DNA of 64,000 bases from Neocallimastix lanati (nom. inval.). Lineage: Eukaryota; Neocallimastigomycota; Neocallimastigomycetes; Neocallimastigales; Neocallimastigaceae. The position numbers and the translations under genes are program-made. The stretch lies in assembly GCA_016946835.1 (NCBI GenBank), contig JACVTC010000060.1, positions 441,001-505,000 of the forward strand. The letters are read 5' to 3'. The notes beneath the pieces were generated by a model, which was not told the DNA's origin, made no database searches, and was given only the letters and a program-made list of their open reading frames with translations. Shown here piece after piece: positions 1 to 10,400 of this stretch. Positions within the stretch are counted from its first letter, which is position 1. Every line of letters begins with the position of its first letter.

Positions 1-69
1 TAAATAAATAAATAAATAAATAAATATCATGATTTTAATTTATAATTTTTGAGACTTTGAAACATCATC
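1..69. repeat. AT-rich left edge with TAAA microsatellite
   Basis: The window opens with a TAAA repeat (1-26), then about 40 bp of AT-rich sequence up to a T-tract. No gene is visible. Confidence 0.6.
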
Positions 70-335
70 TTTTTTTTTTTTTTTTTTTTTTTTAACGACT
101 GTAGCAGGATTTCTCCCCAGCTGCACATCCGTAGACACACAATGGTTTATTACTAGAGCTCTTATCTAACTTCCTACTTAGTAGGTTGGACTGCCTTACA
201 GTTTCTCTTTGGCGCTCCTTACCCAAGTATTATTACTGCTTGTCATTGTACGATAATCTTACAATTGGATCTCGCAGCCACAATCTCAATGATCACGTGA
301 GAACCTCACCATGATATTCTATAAGTAAGAATAAT
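70..335 (-). mobile_element. SINE-like retroposon, copy 1
   Basis: A T-tract (70-93, a poly-A tail if read on the minus strand) is followed by about 240 bp of far more balanced composition than its surroundings. Read on the minus strand it carries a tRNA-like stretch with an A-box-like TGGTGAGGTTCTCACG and a B-box-like GAGATCCAATTG. Next comes the block GGAGCGCC and then GGCAGT, both shared with the copy at 9921-10261; GGAGCGCC is also in the copy at about 3640-4085. The 5' boundary (near 335) is approximate and I found no target duplication. Family membership rests on eye alignment. Confidence 0.55.
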
Positions 336-371
336 TAAATTTTTCATATGTCACCATATGTTTCGTATCTG

Positions 372-925
372 TGATATGAAATGAAAATAAAAACCTTAAT
401 TATTAATAAATTATTTCATTAATAATTACATAAAAATAAATCAATTAATCACTTGATTAATTATCATATGATTTATTAAATGATCCAGAAATAACGTGAT
501 ATAAGATAAATTTATGTAAAATCATAAATTCTCTAAAAATACATAAAATTAATGTAAACATAAAATTTTTAACATAAATTTTATGTTATGTAAATATGTA
601 AATAATTTATAAATTAATTAAGTTTTATTTTATTTCATTTTAATTATTTTTATTATATTTTTATTATATTTTTATATGTTCTAATTATTATAAATATTTT
701 ATTATTTATATTATACTTTTTAATTCTTATTATTTTAAAATATTTTATAATTAAAGAGTATTCTATAAAGAATACTTTATATTTATTCTTTGTAATTTTG
801 CAGTTTTGCAAATTGCCATTCATGCAATTCAAATAGTTAAAATTATAATAATAAATTGCCAAAATAAAAATATTTTATTAGTAAAATTAATTTAGTAATA
901 TTTAATATGAAGTTATAAAAATTAT
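372..925 (+). repeat. Left arm of large inverted repeat (outer part)
   Basis: From TGATATGAAATGAAAATAAA onward this stretch is repeated in inverse orientation at 8687-9222, over several hundred bp with few mismatches in the outer 110 bp. The arm is interrupted at 925 by one MULE-type element (926-2007) and continues at 2017-2149. It probably is the arm of a foldback-type DNA element. No protein-coding signal is visible. Confidence 0.75.
917..925. other. 9-bp target duplication, left side of MULE-B
   Basis: AAAAATTAT lies directly left of the element end and is repeated exactly at 2008-2016. It occurs once, in inverse orientation and uninterrupted, in the opposite arm at 8687-8695. Confidence 0.85.
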
Positions 926-2007
926 GAGTGTGTGTCATTTCGCAAAAATTCATTTCAGAAAAGTTTCATTTCACAAAATTTTTTGTGTCTTTTCGCAAAA
1001 GTTCATTTCGCAAAAATTTCATTTCGGAAAAGTTTCATTTCGCAAAATTTTAATAAATAGATAAATAAATAATAAAATAAATAAATAAATAAATAATAAA
1101 AAAATAAAAAAAAAGAATTATAAAATATAAAATAAAAAATAAAAAATATAAATTAAAAAATAAAAAATATAAAATATAAAATATAAAATATAAAATATAA
1201 AATATAAGTATAAAATATAAAAAAAATATAAAATATAAAATATAAAATATAAAATAAAAAAAACTATAAAATATAAAATAAAAATATAAAATATAAAATA
1301 TAAAATATAAAATATAAAATAAAAAAAACTATAAAATATAAAATAAAAATATAAAATATAAAATATAAAATAAAAAAATAGATACCACCTAAAATCATCC
1401 TAATTTTGTGCTACTTTTAACTCCCTTTTTTATGATGTCCTCATCTTTTTTTTTTTTTTTACTGAATTATTTATAAATATTTCTTTTATTAAAAAAATTT
1501 ATTAGCAATTTAAGATTTTTAAAATACTGCGCAAGGACTTAAAAAGTGTAAAATGATCAATTAATTATTTAAATATTATTTTTTAATATTTTTTTTAATA
1601 ATTATATTTTAAATTTAACAATTATATTTTAAATTATTATCCTTTACATCTTTTAAATTAGTAATACTTAATTTTTTTTTATATATAAAATTCTTATATA
1701 TATTTTAAAAAATTATAAAACGTTTAAAACATATGATAAAATATTTTATTTTTTTAAAGCGTTAATTCTAATGAATATTTATTATTATATAATGTATATG
1801 TATATTTTTTTTTTAAAAATTTAATTATAAAATTTATTTATTTATTATAGTTTTATATATTTATTTTTATTTATTTAGTTTTTTATTTAAATTTTATATA
1901 TTATTTATTTATTTTATTATTAATTTATTTATTTATTAAAAATTTTGCGAAATGAAACTTTTTATGTAAATTTTCCGAAATGAAATTTTGCGAAATGCTC
2001 CTCCCCC
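926..2007. mobile_element. Non-autonomous Mutator-like element (MULE-B), 1082 bp
   Basis: The ends are inverted copies built from CATTTCGC blocks. The left begins GAGTGTGTGTCATTTCGC and repeats the block over about 120 bp. The right reads, on the minus strand, GGGGGAGGAGCATTTCGC with further blocks. A perfect 9-bp duplication flanks it (917-925 and 2008-2016), the size typical of Mutator insertions. The interior has no gene: 1040-1377 is a TATAAAA-type repeat and the rest is AT-rich filler. Mobilisation by a transposase such as that at 4501 is inferred from shared ends. Confidence 0.8.
1040..1377. repeat. AT tandem repeat (TATAAAA-type) inside MULE-B
   Basis: Irregular tandem TATAAAA and TAAATAAA units with no open frame of interest. 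Confidence 0.7.
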
Positions 2008-2016
2008 AAAAATTAT
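2008..2016. other. 9-bp target duplication, right side of MULE-B
   Basis: Exact copy of AAAAATTAT at 917-925. Confidence 0.85.
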
Positions 2017-2149
2017 TAGTTAATTAAATAAATTTAAATTATAAAATAAATAAATAACTATTTAATAAATAAGTAAATAAAATTATATTATATTAATAAA
2101 TTTCATAAATAAATTCATATAACTTCTCCCAGTAAGAGAGTGAACCAAG
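2017..2149 (+). repeat. Left arm of large inverted repeat (inner part)
   Basis: Continues the left arm after MULE-B. Its inner end, containing ACTTCTCCCAGTAAGAGA, matches inverse sequence at 8594-8625. It ends in TGAACCAAG (2141-2149), the target duplicated by MULE-A. Confidence 0.75.
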
Positions 2150-2529
2150 GAATGTGGTCCATTTCGCCAATTTTTTTTTTTTTGAAATTTTAATAAGCCA
2201 TCTATTTATTTGTGGCTTTTAAAATTTATATTATTACGCCATAAAATTTAATATAATTTTAAGTAAAAAAGAAATAAATGTATAAATAAATAAGTAAATA
2301 AATAAATAAAAATTAAAAAAGTCAATAAAAAATAAAATATTTTTATATAATTTTTTTTTTTTGACAATCATGTTATAAGGAAAATGATGAATAATTATTT
2401 TCCTTATAACCTTATTTTTATATATTTTATTATTAATATTTATATTATATTTTTATATTTTATATTTTATTATTGATATTATATTTTTATATTTTTCTAT
2501 TAATATTATATTTTTATATTTTTAAATTT

Positions 2530-3338
2530 TTATATTTTATTATTAATATCAATATAATATTTTTATATTTTATTATTAATATCAATATAATATTTTTATA
2601 TTTTATTATTAATATCAATATAATATTTTTATATTTTATTATTAATATCAATATAATATTTTTATATTTTATTATTAATATCAATATAATATTTTTATAT
2701 TTTATTATTAATATCAATATAATATTTTTATATTTTATTATTAATATCAATATAATATTTTTATATTTTATTATTAATATCAATATAATATTTTTATATT
2801 TTATTATTAATATCAATATAATATTTTTATATTTTATTATTAATATCAATATAATATTTTTATATTATATTATTAATATCAATATAATATTTTTATATTT
2901 TATTATTAATATCAATATAATATTTTTATATTTTATTATTAATATCAATATAATATTTTTATATTTTATTATTAATATCAATATAATATTTTTATATTTT
3001 ATTATTAATATCAATATAATATTTTTATATTTTATTATTAATATCAATATAATATTTTTATATTTTATTATTAATATCAATATAATATTTTTATATTATA
3101 TTATTAATATCAATATAATATTTTTATATTTTATTATTAATATCAATATAATATTTTTATATTTTATTATTAATATCAATATAATATTTTTATATTTTAT
3201 TATTAATATCAATATAATATTTTTATATTTTATTATTAATATCAATATAATATTTTTATATTTTATTATTAATATCAATATAATATTTTTATATTTTATT
3301 ATTAATATCAATATAATATTTTTATATTTTATTATTAA
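2530..3338. repeat. 33-bp minisatellite, about 24 copies
   Basis: The unit contains ATCAATATAATATTTTTATA and is 33 bp long, repeated with one or two single-base variants. Because 33 is divisible by three and the unit lacks stops in some frames, it creates long artificial open frames on both strands. These have no protein character beyond an 11-residue hydrophobic repeat and I do not call them genes. Confidence 0.9.
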
Positions 3339-3600
3339 AAAATTTTATTTTATAAATTTATATTTAAATTAATATTATTTAAAATATTAATTTTTTATAT
3401 TATAACTAAAACTTTAGTTGTTATTATAACATCTTAATAATAGGATTAAACCTTTTATTTTATATATAATTTATAAATAAAATATTAAATAATAATAAAA
3501 ATTACAAAATAATATTTTTATAAGACTTAAATTATAGCTGTAAATTGAAATTTCAAAAATTAAAATTTGTTGTTCACATTTCAATTACTATTTATATATT
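3339..3600. other. AT-rich filler inside MULE-A
   Basis: No gene, repeat array or RNA seen. Confidence 0.5.
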
Positions 3601-3639
3601 ACCGCAACCGTTTTGTAGAGATATATAAATAGGTTTTTT

Positions 3640-4085
3640 ATACATATGAATTCACATGTCTATCCCATATTATATATATGGGCTTGTAAAGAACATATAT
3701 ACTTTGGTATATATATCTTATACTATATTAGTACGACGTCGGCGCTCCAAATTCCTAAGCAGAGGTAGCTCCAGTAGACATGTCTTGCCAAATAACATCC
3801 GTGTTATCCTATAGAAATTGAACTCGTAACCCTCTCAGTATAGGCTATACAACTACACAAGGATGCCATGGGTGATCAAATATAGAAATTAAATACGTGG
3901 CAATCCAATAATGGTAGGAGCGGAATTAATACTTACCTGAAATTGTGCCATTATAACCCCTTTACCCTTTCTCCAAACCCTATCGGGAAAAACAGATCAA
4001 GAATAGATACCAGCAGGGGTTGGCTGGACACCAGATGATTATTAAGTCGCCACATAACAACCAGTAGAAAACTCAGTTCTACTTT
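3640..4085 (-). mobile_element. SINE-like retroposon, copy 2 (inside MULE-A)
   Basis: An island of balanced composition that aligns over most of its length with 9960-10261. Shared blocks on the plus strand include GTCGGCGCTC, TAAGCA, CTTGCCA, CTCTCAG, ATATAGAAA and the AACCCC/GGGAAAAA region. On the minus strand it has a tRNA-like segment (about 3810-3870): an A-box-like TGTGTAGTTGTATAGC, a B-box-like GAGTTCAATTTC, and possible acceptor pairing ATCCT/AGGAT. No clear poly-A tail or target duplication was found, so both ends are approximate and it is presumably an old copy. Confidence 0.6.
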
Positions 4086-4500
4086 ATATGCTAAAAAATG
4101 CTATATATATTTGTTGTTTTAAAAAGACTTAAAAGTTAATAATTTAATTAGATTATAATATAAATAAAATAATTAATTAATTCATAAATTCTTTATTAGT
4201 ATATATTAAAAAAAAATAATTAATATTAATTTAGAATAAATAAATAATTAAATTTTTTTAATATACATTAAATAAATAATTTATTTTTAAATAATAAAAA
4301 TTAAAATATTTTCATATATACTTTATGTATCTATTTTTTTTTAAAAAAATTAAAAGAAAAAGAAATAATTAAAATACTTTTTATCTTTTAAAAAAAATTG
4401 AATATTTAATTGTTCAGAATTAATATTAAAAAATAATATTTAGATAATTAATATAATAATTTAAAAGATATAATTAAAAACTATATATTAAAATTTATAA
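4086..4500. other. AT-rich 5' flank of MULE transposase
   Basis: More than 85 percent A/T by eye. It presumably holds the transposase promoter, but no element is distinct enough to name. Confidence 0.4.
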
Positions 4501-5796
4501 ATGGAAGAAAACATAACTATTTATATAAGTGAGTCTAATAAAGGAGAAGAACAAATCATTATTAATAAACAATATAAATTTTATTTTTCACATTCAAGAA
4601 AAGATAATTCAAGAGTTTATAAATGTACCGAATATATAAAAAATAATAAATGTAAATCTTTTATTATTTTAAATAATGAGAAAGAAATCTTAAAATATGA
4701 GAGTTTACATAATCATCCTGGAAACGAATATAGTGTATCCCTATCTGTAATGAAACATAAAATTAAAGATGAAATTAAAAAACATTCAAATCCTTTTGAT
4801 ATAAAACGAAAAAGACTATATAATGAAATTTCTAAAGAAATGGGATTTATATATCCGTGTCCAGAATATATTTCAGTTAAAACTCTAATATTAAGAAGTA
4901 TTAATAAAAAACTACCATCCAATGTAACAACTTTTAATGAAATTCCTAATGAATCTGAATATTATAAAACTGAACGAAATGAAGATTTTATGATATTCAA
5001 AAATTCTGATTTAGTAATTTTTCAATCCCCTTTTCAAGCAAAATTATTTAAGAAATATAATAATGATATATTTGTGGATGGTACTTTTTATATCGCACCT
5101 AAATTTAGTCAACAAGTGTTTATTACTAGAACTTACGTTAAAGAATTGAATAGTTTTTATACTACTTCTTATGCAATATTAAGAAATAAAAAGCAAAAAA
5201 CATATAAAATGTTATTCAATAAATTAAAACAAAATTCTAATAATAATATTATAACTGAACCAAAAAATGTACATTGCGATTTTGAAAAAGGCATATCCAA
5301 AGCAGTTAAAAAAATATTTCCTAATATAAATATTAAATACTGTATTTGGCATTATAAAAATTTATTAGAAATTAAAAAAAATGAATTGTGCCGTAATGAA
5401 GTGAACGATGATAAAAAAATATTTAATTATTACAAAGGAATTTCAAACTTACCATTTATCAACCCTGAATACATTATGGATATTTTTTCATTAATTAAAA
5501 CTAAATCCATTGAAAAAAATTCTTGTCAATTTTTAAAATTTTTAGAATATTTTTATGAAACATATTTAATTGGTTACAATATGAAAAGTTGGAATTATTA
5601 TAATAATATTGAACATATAACCAATAATGCTTCAGAATCACTCAATAATTCTTTAAATAAACTATTTCCAATGAAACCAAATTTTTATGAATTAATAAAT
5701 AAATTAAAAGAACAGGAACATTTATCATATTATGATTACCAAATGAAAATAAAAGGAATTTGGAGAATGAAAAAAAAAAATAAAAACAAAAACTGA
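4501..5796 (+). CDS. MULE transposase with FLYWCH-type zinc finger
   Basis: Catalyses cut-and-paste movement of Mutator-like elements by binding their terminal repeats and joining 3' ends to target DNA in the nucleus. What is seen: an N-terminal zinc-finger-like module (C42, C51, H70 and H72 in LHNH), then a MULE catalytic core with D193 in VDGTF, D260 in HCDFE, a C-x-x-H pair (C281, H284 in YCIWHY) and E379 in NASES. The 431-residue frame ends at TGA just after an A11 run (5770-5780). In the +1 frame a coherent C-terminal extension runs to a TAA at 5921-5923 (residues such as LWFECL). The same layout occurs in the decayed copy at 33061-34497. The start is the first ATG, with the zinc finger close behind. 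It lies centrally in the 5.5-kb element 2150-7672. The family call is firm; activity is unknown. Confidence 0.85.
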   Translation: MEENITIYISESNKGEEQIIINKQYKFYFSHSRKDNSRVYKCTEYIKNNKCKSFIILNNEKEILKYESLHNHPGNEYSVSLSVMKHKIKDEIKKHSNPFDIKRKRLYNEISKEMGFIYPCPEYISVKTLILRSINKKLPSNVTTFNEIPNESEYYKTERNEDFMIFKNSDLVIFQSPFQAKLFKKYNNDIFVDGTFYIAPKFSQQVFITRTYVKELNSFYTTSYAILRNKKQKTYKMLFNKLKQNSNNNIITEPKNVHCDFEKGISKAVKKIFPNINIKYCIWHYKNLLEIKKNELCRNEVNDDKKIFNYYKGISNLPFINPEYIMDIFSLIKTKSIEKNSCQFLKFLEYFYETYLIGYNMKSWNYYNNIEHITNNASESLNNSLNKLFPMKPNFYELINKLKEQEHLSYYDYQMKIKGIWRMKKKNKNKN

Positions 5797-5923
5797 TGAA
5801 ATTAATATCTTAATTGAAAAATACAAAAATAAAGAAGCCAAGTTAATTGACATTAAATATAATAGAAGTGATCTTACTAAATTGTGGTTTGAATGTTTAA
5901 CTAATTTAAATAATATTTTATAA
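5797..5923 (+). CDS. C-terminal extension of MULE transposase, +1 frame
   Basis: An open stretch without its own start, reading from the A-tract (5770-5780) in the +1 frame to TAA at 5921-5923. It has normal residue mix and a tail (DLTKLWFECL) conserved in the second copy (33061-34497, minus strand) and in a relic at 46724-46775. It belongs to the preceding gene, either through programmed frameshifting or transcriptional slippage on the A-run, or because one base has been lost or gained. Confidence 0.6.
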
Positions 5924-6179
5924 ATATTATTTAATAATAAATAATTATGAAATTACAGAGGAATTTCCAAAAGAAAAAATCATTAAAATTCTTTCATACA
6001 AAAACTTATAATTAAATTTATTAATTAAAATTTTATAATTATTAAAAAGTTAAAATGTTTATATACTTGATAAAATTTATGTAGTTTAAATAAATATTCT
6101 ATAATTTTATTATTATAATTAATTTTATTAATAATTGTTTAAATATTTTATTAATATTTTTTTTAAAATAAATAAACCT
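5924..6179. other. AT-rich 3' flank of transposase gene
   Basis: No gene or repeat recognised. Confidence 0.4.
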
Positions 6180-7447
6180 ATATTTTTATACTTTATTATT
6201 AATATCAATAATATATTTTTATATTTTTATATTTTATTATTAATGTTTATAATTAATTTTATTAATAATTGTTTAAATATTTTATTAATATTTTTTTTAA
6301 ATAAATAAATCTATATAATTGCTAAAGTATTTTATTAATAGTTGTTTAAATATTTTATTAATATTTTTTTTAAATAAATAAATCTATATAATTGTTAAAG
6401 TATTTTATTAATATTTTTTTTAAATAAATAAATCTATATAATTGCTAAAGTATTTTATTAATAGTTGTTTAAATAAATAAATCTATATAATTGTTAAAGT
6501 ATTTTATTAATATTTTTTTTTAAATAAATAAATCTATATAATTGCTAAAGTATTTTATTAATATTTTTTTTTAAATAAATAAATCTATATAATTGTTAAA
6601 GTATTTTATTAATATTTTTTTATTAAATAAATAAATCTATATAATTGTTAAAGTATTTTATTAATATTTTTTTAAATAAATAAATCTATATAATTGTTAA
6701 AGTATTTTATTAATATTTTTTTTTAAATAAATAAATCTATATAATTGCTAAAGTATTTTATTAATAGTTGTTAAAGTATTTTATTAATATTTTTTTTTAA
6801 ATAAATAAATCTATATAATTGTTAAAGTATTTTATTAATATTTTTTTAAATAAATAAATCTATATAATTGCTAAAGTATTTTATTAATAGTTGTTAAAGT
6901 ATTTTATTAATATTTTTTTTTAAATAAATAAATATATATAATTGTTAAAGTATTTTATTAATAGTTGTTAAAGTATTTTATTAATATTTTTTTATTAAAT
7001 AAATAAATCTATATAATTGTTAAAGTATTTTATTAATATTTTTTTAAATAAATAAATCTATATAATTGCTAAAGTATTTTATTAATAGTTGTTAAAGTAT
7101 TTTATTAATATTTTTTTTTAAATAAATAAATATATATAATTGTTAAAGTATTTTATTAATAGTTGTTAAAGTATTTTATTAATATTTTTTTTTAAATAAA
7201 TAAATCTATATAATTGTTAAAGTATTTTATTAATAGTTGTTAAAGTATTTTATTAATATTTTTTTATTAAATAAATAAATCTATATAATTGTTAAAGTAT
7301 TTTATTAATATTTTTTTTTAAATAAATAAATCTATATAATTGCTAAAGTATTTTATTAATAGTTGTTAAAGTATTTTATTAATATTTTTTTAAATAAATA
7401 AATCTATATAATTGTTAAAGTATTTTATTAATATTTTTTTTTTAAAA
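6180..7447. repeat. Compound tandem repeat with about 50-bp unit
   Basis: More than twenty imperfect units containing AAATAAATAAATCTATATAA and AAAGTATTTTATTAATA, some with an optional 20-bp TTAATAGTTG insert. The array fills the 3' half of MULE-A and is non-coding. Confidence 0.85.
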
Positions 7448-7681
7448 TAAACCTTTTAATTGTTTGAATATTTTGTTTTTTTTTTTTTTTTTTGTAAAAA
7501 AATATTTATTTTTATCTAACCATTATAATTTATTTAATTATTCACTTAATAAATTTTAAGAAAAAAATTACAAATTAATAATACAACAAAATAGTATCAT
7601 ATAACTATTAATTTAAAAAGCCTCAAATTTTGGTATATCACGTGAAAAAAATTGGCGTTTTGGACCTCTCCCTGAACCAAG

Positions 7682-8570
7682 GTGTACTTTATCATCTGCC
7701 ATGACATCGTCTTTTATTTATTTATTTATTTTAATATTTTTTAAAACTTTAATAAATAATAAAAACTTTAATTAATTAATTTTTTATTAAATTATTTTAT
7801 TATTTATTAAAGTTATATAGAACATCAATAAATGATAAAAAATTTTACTTTTTATGGAATTAATTAAAATATTTTTTATTATTATAAAATTAAATAATTT
7901 ATTAAAATTAAAATATAGAAAAATAATTATTTTATATATCATAGAATATAATGTAATAAATGTAGTTTTTATAGTATAAAAAAAACGAATATTCTTAAGA
8001 ATACAGTAACAATAATAATAAATAAATAATAAATAATAAATAATAAATAATAATTAACTAAATAAATAAATAATAAATAATGGAATAATAAATAATAAAT
8101 AATAAATAATAAATAATAATTAACTAAATAAATAAATAATAAATAATGGAATAATAAATAATAAATAAATAATAAATAAATAATAAATAATAAATAATAA
8201 ATAATAAATAATAATTAACTAAATAAATAAATAATAAATAATGGAATAATAAATAATAAATAATAATAAATAATAAATAATAAATAATAAATAATAAATA
8301 ATTGAATAGTAAATAATAAATAATAAATAATAAATAATAAATAATAAATAATAAATAATAAATAATAATAAATAAATAATAAATAATAAATAATAATAAA
8401 TAATGGAATAATTAAATAATAAATAATTGAATAATAAATAATAAATAATAATAAATAATGGAATAATTAAATAATAAATAATAAATAATAAATAATAATA
8501 AAGAGTATTTATTAATAAATAATAAATAATAAATAATAAATAATAAATAATAAATAATATATAATAAATA
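7682..8570. repeat. Centre of the foldback: AT-rich filler and (AATAAT)n
   Basis: 7682-7990 is AT-rich filler. 8010-8570 is an AATAAT/AAATAAT microsatellite with interspersed TGGAATAAT. No gene. Confidence 0.7.
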
Positions 8571-9222
8571 ATGATAAAGTACGCCTTGGTTCAGTCTCTT
8601 ACTGGGAGAAGTTATATAATATAATTTTATTTATTTATTTATTAAATATTTATTAATTTATTTTATAATTTAAATTTATTTAACTAATAATTTTTATAAA
8701 TTCATATTAAATATTACTAAACTAATTTTATTAATAAAATATATTTATTTTGGCTATTTTTATTATTGTAATTTTAACTATTTGAATTGCAAAGAATTAA
8801 CATAAAGAAAAAGTATTCTTTATATAATTTTCTTTAATTATAAACTATTTAAAAATAATAAGAAATAAATATTTAGTTAAATATTATAAAAGTATAATTA
8901 TAAAATATAAAAATATAAAAATATTATAAAATATAATAAAAATATAATAAAATAAAATAATTAAAATAAAATAAACTTTAATTTATAAATTATTTACATA
9001 TTTACATAACATAAAATTTATGTTATAAATTTTATGTTTACATTAATTTTATGTATTTTAGAGAATTTATGTTGTTACATAAATTTATACTTTATCACGT
9101 TATTTTTAGATAGTTATATAAATCATATGATAATTAATCAAATGACTAATTGATTTATTTTTATGTAATTATTAATAAAATAATTTATTAATAATTAAAG
9201 TTTTTATTTTCATTTTATATCA
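8571..9222 (-). repeat. Right arm of large inverted repeat, with both empty targets
   Basis: Inverse copy of 372-925 plus 2017-2149. It includes the undisrupted targets of both MULEs, CTTGGTTCA at 8585-8593 and ATAATTTTT at 8687-8695. It is therefore the pre-insertion form of the left arm. Confidence 0.8.
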
Positions 9223-9620
9223 ATAATAAATAATAAAAAGAGTATTTATTAATAAATAATAAATAATAAATAATAAATAATTGAATAGTAAATAATAAAT
9301 AATAAATAATAAAATAAATAATAATTGAATAATAATAAATAGATTGTATTTATAATAATAAATAATAATAATAATAAATAGATTGTATTTATAATAATAA
9401 ATAATAATAATAATAATAAATAGATTGTATTTATAATAATAAATAATAAAAATAATAATAGAGTTATTATGATATAATATAAAAAAAAAGAATCTTCTTA
9501 TGAATACAATAATTGAATAATTGAATTAATAAATAATTAAATAATTAAAAAGAGAATATTTATTAATAAATAATTGAATAATAGAGTAACAATTAAATAA
9601 TAAATAATGAAGTGATATAA
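9223..9620. repeat. AATAAT microsatellite and derivatives
   Basis: AATAAT runs, with three copies of an AATAGATTGTATTTATAATA unit at 9330-9440. No gene. Confidence 0.7.
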
Positions 9621-9907
9621 ACTCAGTTCATTGAAGCTCTTTTTTTTTAGAATTATAAATTTATTGATTATATAAAATAATCTTTTATTTTAATATTTTA
9701 AAAATAAAAGAAAAAAAAAATAGTTATTAATGTCATTATTATTATTATTTATTATTTATTATTATTATTATAAATATTCATATTTAAAAATGACTTTTTA
9801 TTTATTTATTTATAATAATGAAATATAATAACTAAAAAAAAAAAGAAAATAAAATATCATATAATAAATAGTATAATATTATCAAAATAAAATAATTCAT
9901 ATATAAT
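9621..9907. other. AT-rich spacer
   Basis: No feature seen beyond short TTA repeats at 9735-9775. Confidence 0.4.
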
Positions 9908-9917
9908 AATAAATCTT

Positions 9918-9920
<3 letters not shown>
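9908..9920. other. 13-bp target duplication, left side of SINE copy 3
   Basis: AATAAATCTTCAT, repeated exactly at 10262-10274. Confidence 0.9.
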
Positions 9921-9961
<41 letters not shown>

Positions 9962-10261
9962 GACTGAAGACTTTGGTCTTCCCCTTATAGTAATATGGGT
10001 GTCTGATTAACTGCCATACCAGTGACGGCGTCGGCGCTCTCAACTCCCCATAAGCAAAGAAACTCCATATAGAAGCACCCTTGCCATCCCAGAGGAGCTG
10101 GACACTGTAATTCCTCTCAGACAAGGCTTACCCAATGGGATTCTTATAGTGTTGGAAATATAGAAAACATATCTACCTGAGTATCGTTTAACCCCTAACC
10201 TTTCACGCAAAACCCAGAGGGAAAAATCGTGAAGATTTGATACTTGTGGGGGTCGATCCAG
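9921..10261 (-). mobile_element. SINE-like retroposon, copy 3 (best preserved)
   Basis: On the minus strand this is about 300 bp of balanced-composition sequence ending in a poly-A tail (plus-strand T-tract 9921-9958). A perfect 13-bp duplication flanks it, the signature of target-primed reverse transcription by LINE machinery. It has no open frame, so it depends on another element's enzymes. It aligns with the copies at about 70-335 and 3640-4085. Shared minus-strand blocks include GAGCGCC near the tail side and a degenerate tRNA-like core near 10110-10150. No host gene is disrupted. Confidence 0.8.
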
Positions 10262-10274
10262 AATAAATCTTCAT
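10262..10274. other. 13-bp target duplication, right side of SINE copy 3
   Basis: Exact copy of 9908-9920. Confidence 0.9.
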
Positions 10275-10294
10275 AAACCTTCATCTATTTTATC

Positions 10295-10400
10295 TATTTG
10301 CATACCATAAAATTTATGTTTTCTCATTTATTTCAACATAAATTTCATGTGTTTTTATAGAATTTATGAAATTACATAAATCTATTCTTTCATATGATTA
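10295..10400. repeat. Third partial copy of the foldback-arm sequence
   Basis: Resembles 9000-9110 (shared ACATAAATTT, GAATTTATG, TTACATAAAT). It suggests a dispersed family rather than a unique inverted pair. Confidence 0.45.

Larger units (their letters stand above)
2150..7672 (+). mobile_element. Autonomous-type Mutator-like element (MULE-A), 5.5 kb
   Basis: The left end begins GAATGTGGTCCATTTCGCCA. The right end, read inversely, begins GGGAGAGGTCCAAAACGCCA; 16 of these first 20 positions agree or follow the family pattern. TGAACCAAG flanks it on both sides (2141-2149 and 7673-7681). The same target without insertion survives in the opposite repeat arm (8585-8593, inverse), which fixes both boundaries. 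Contents in order: a 33-bp minisatellite, a SINE-like insertion, a MULE transposase gene on the plus strand, and a long compound AT repeat. The transposase shows a frame change near its C terminus, so current activity is uncertain. Confidence 0.85.

Noticed and set aside
2473-3372. Long open frame of 299 codons (and minus-strand frames 2514-3311)
   Set aside because: Generated wholly by a 33-bp minisatellite; no domain, and the frame exists on both strands.
3930-3945. ATACTTACCTGA resembling the 5' end of U1 snRNA
   Set aside because: Similarity stops after 11 bases; the word lies in a SINE-like element and is not followed by U1 sequence or an Sm site.
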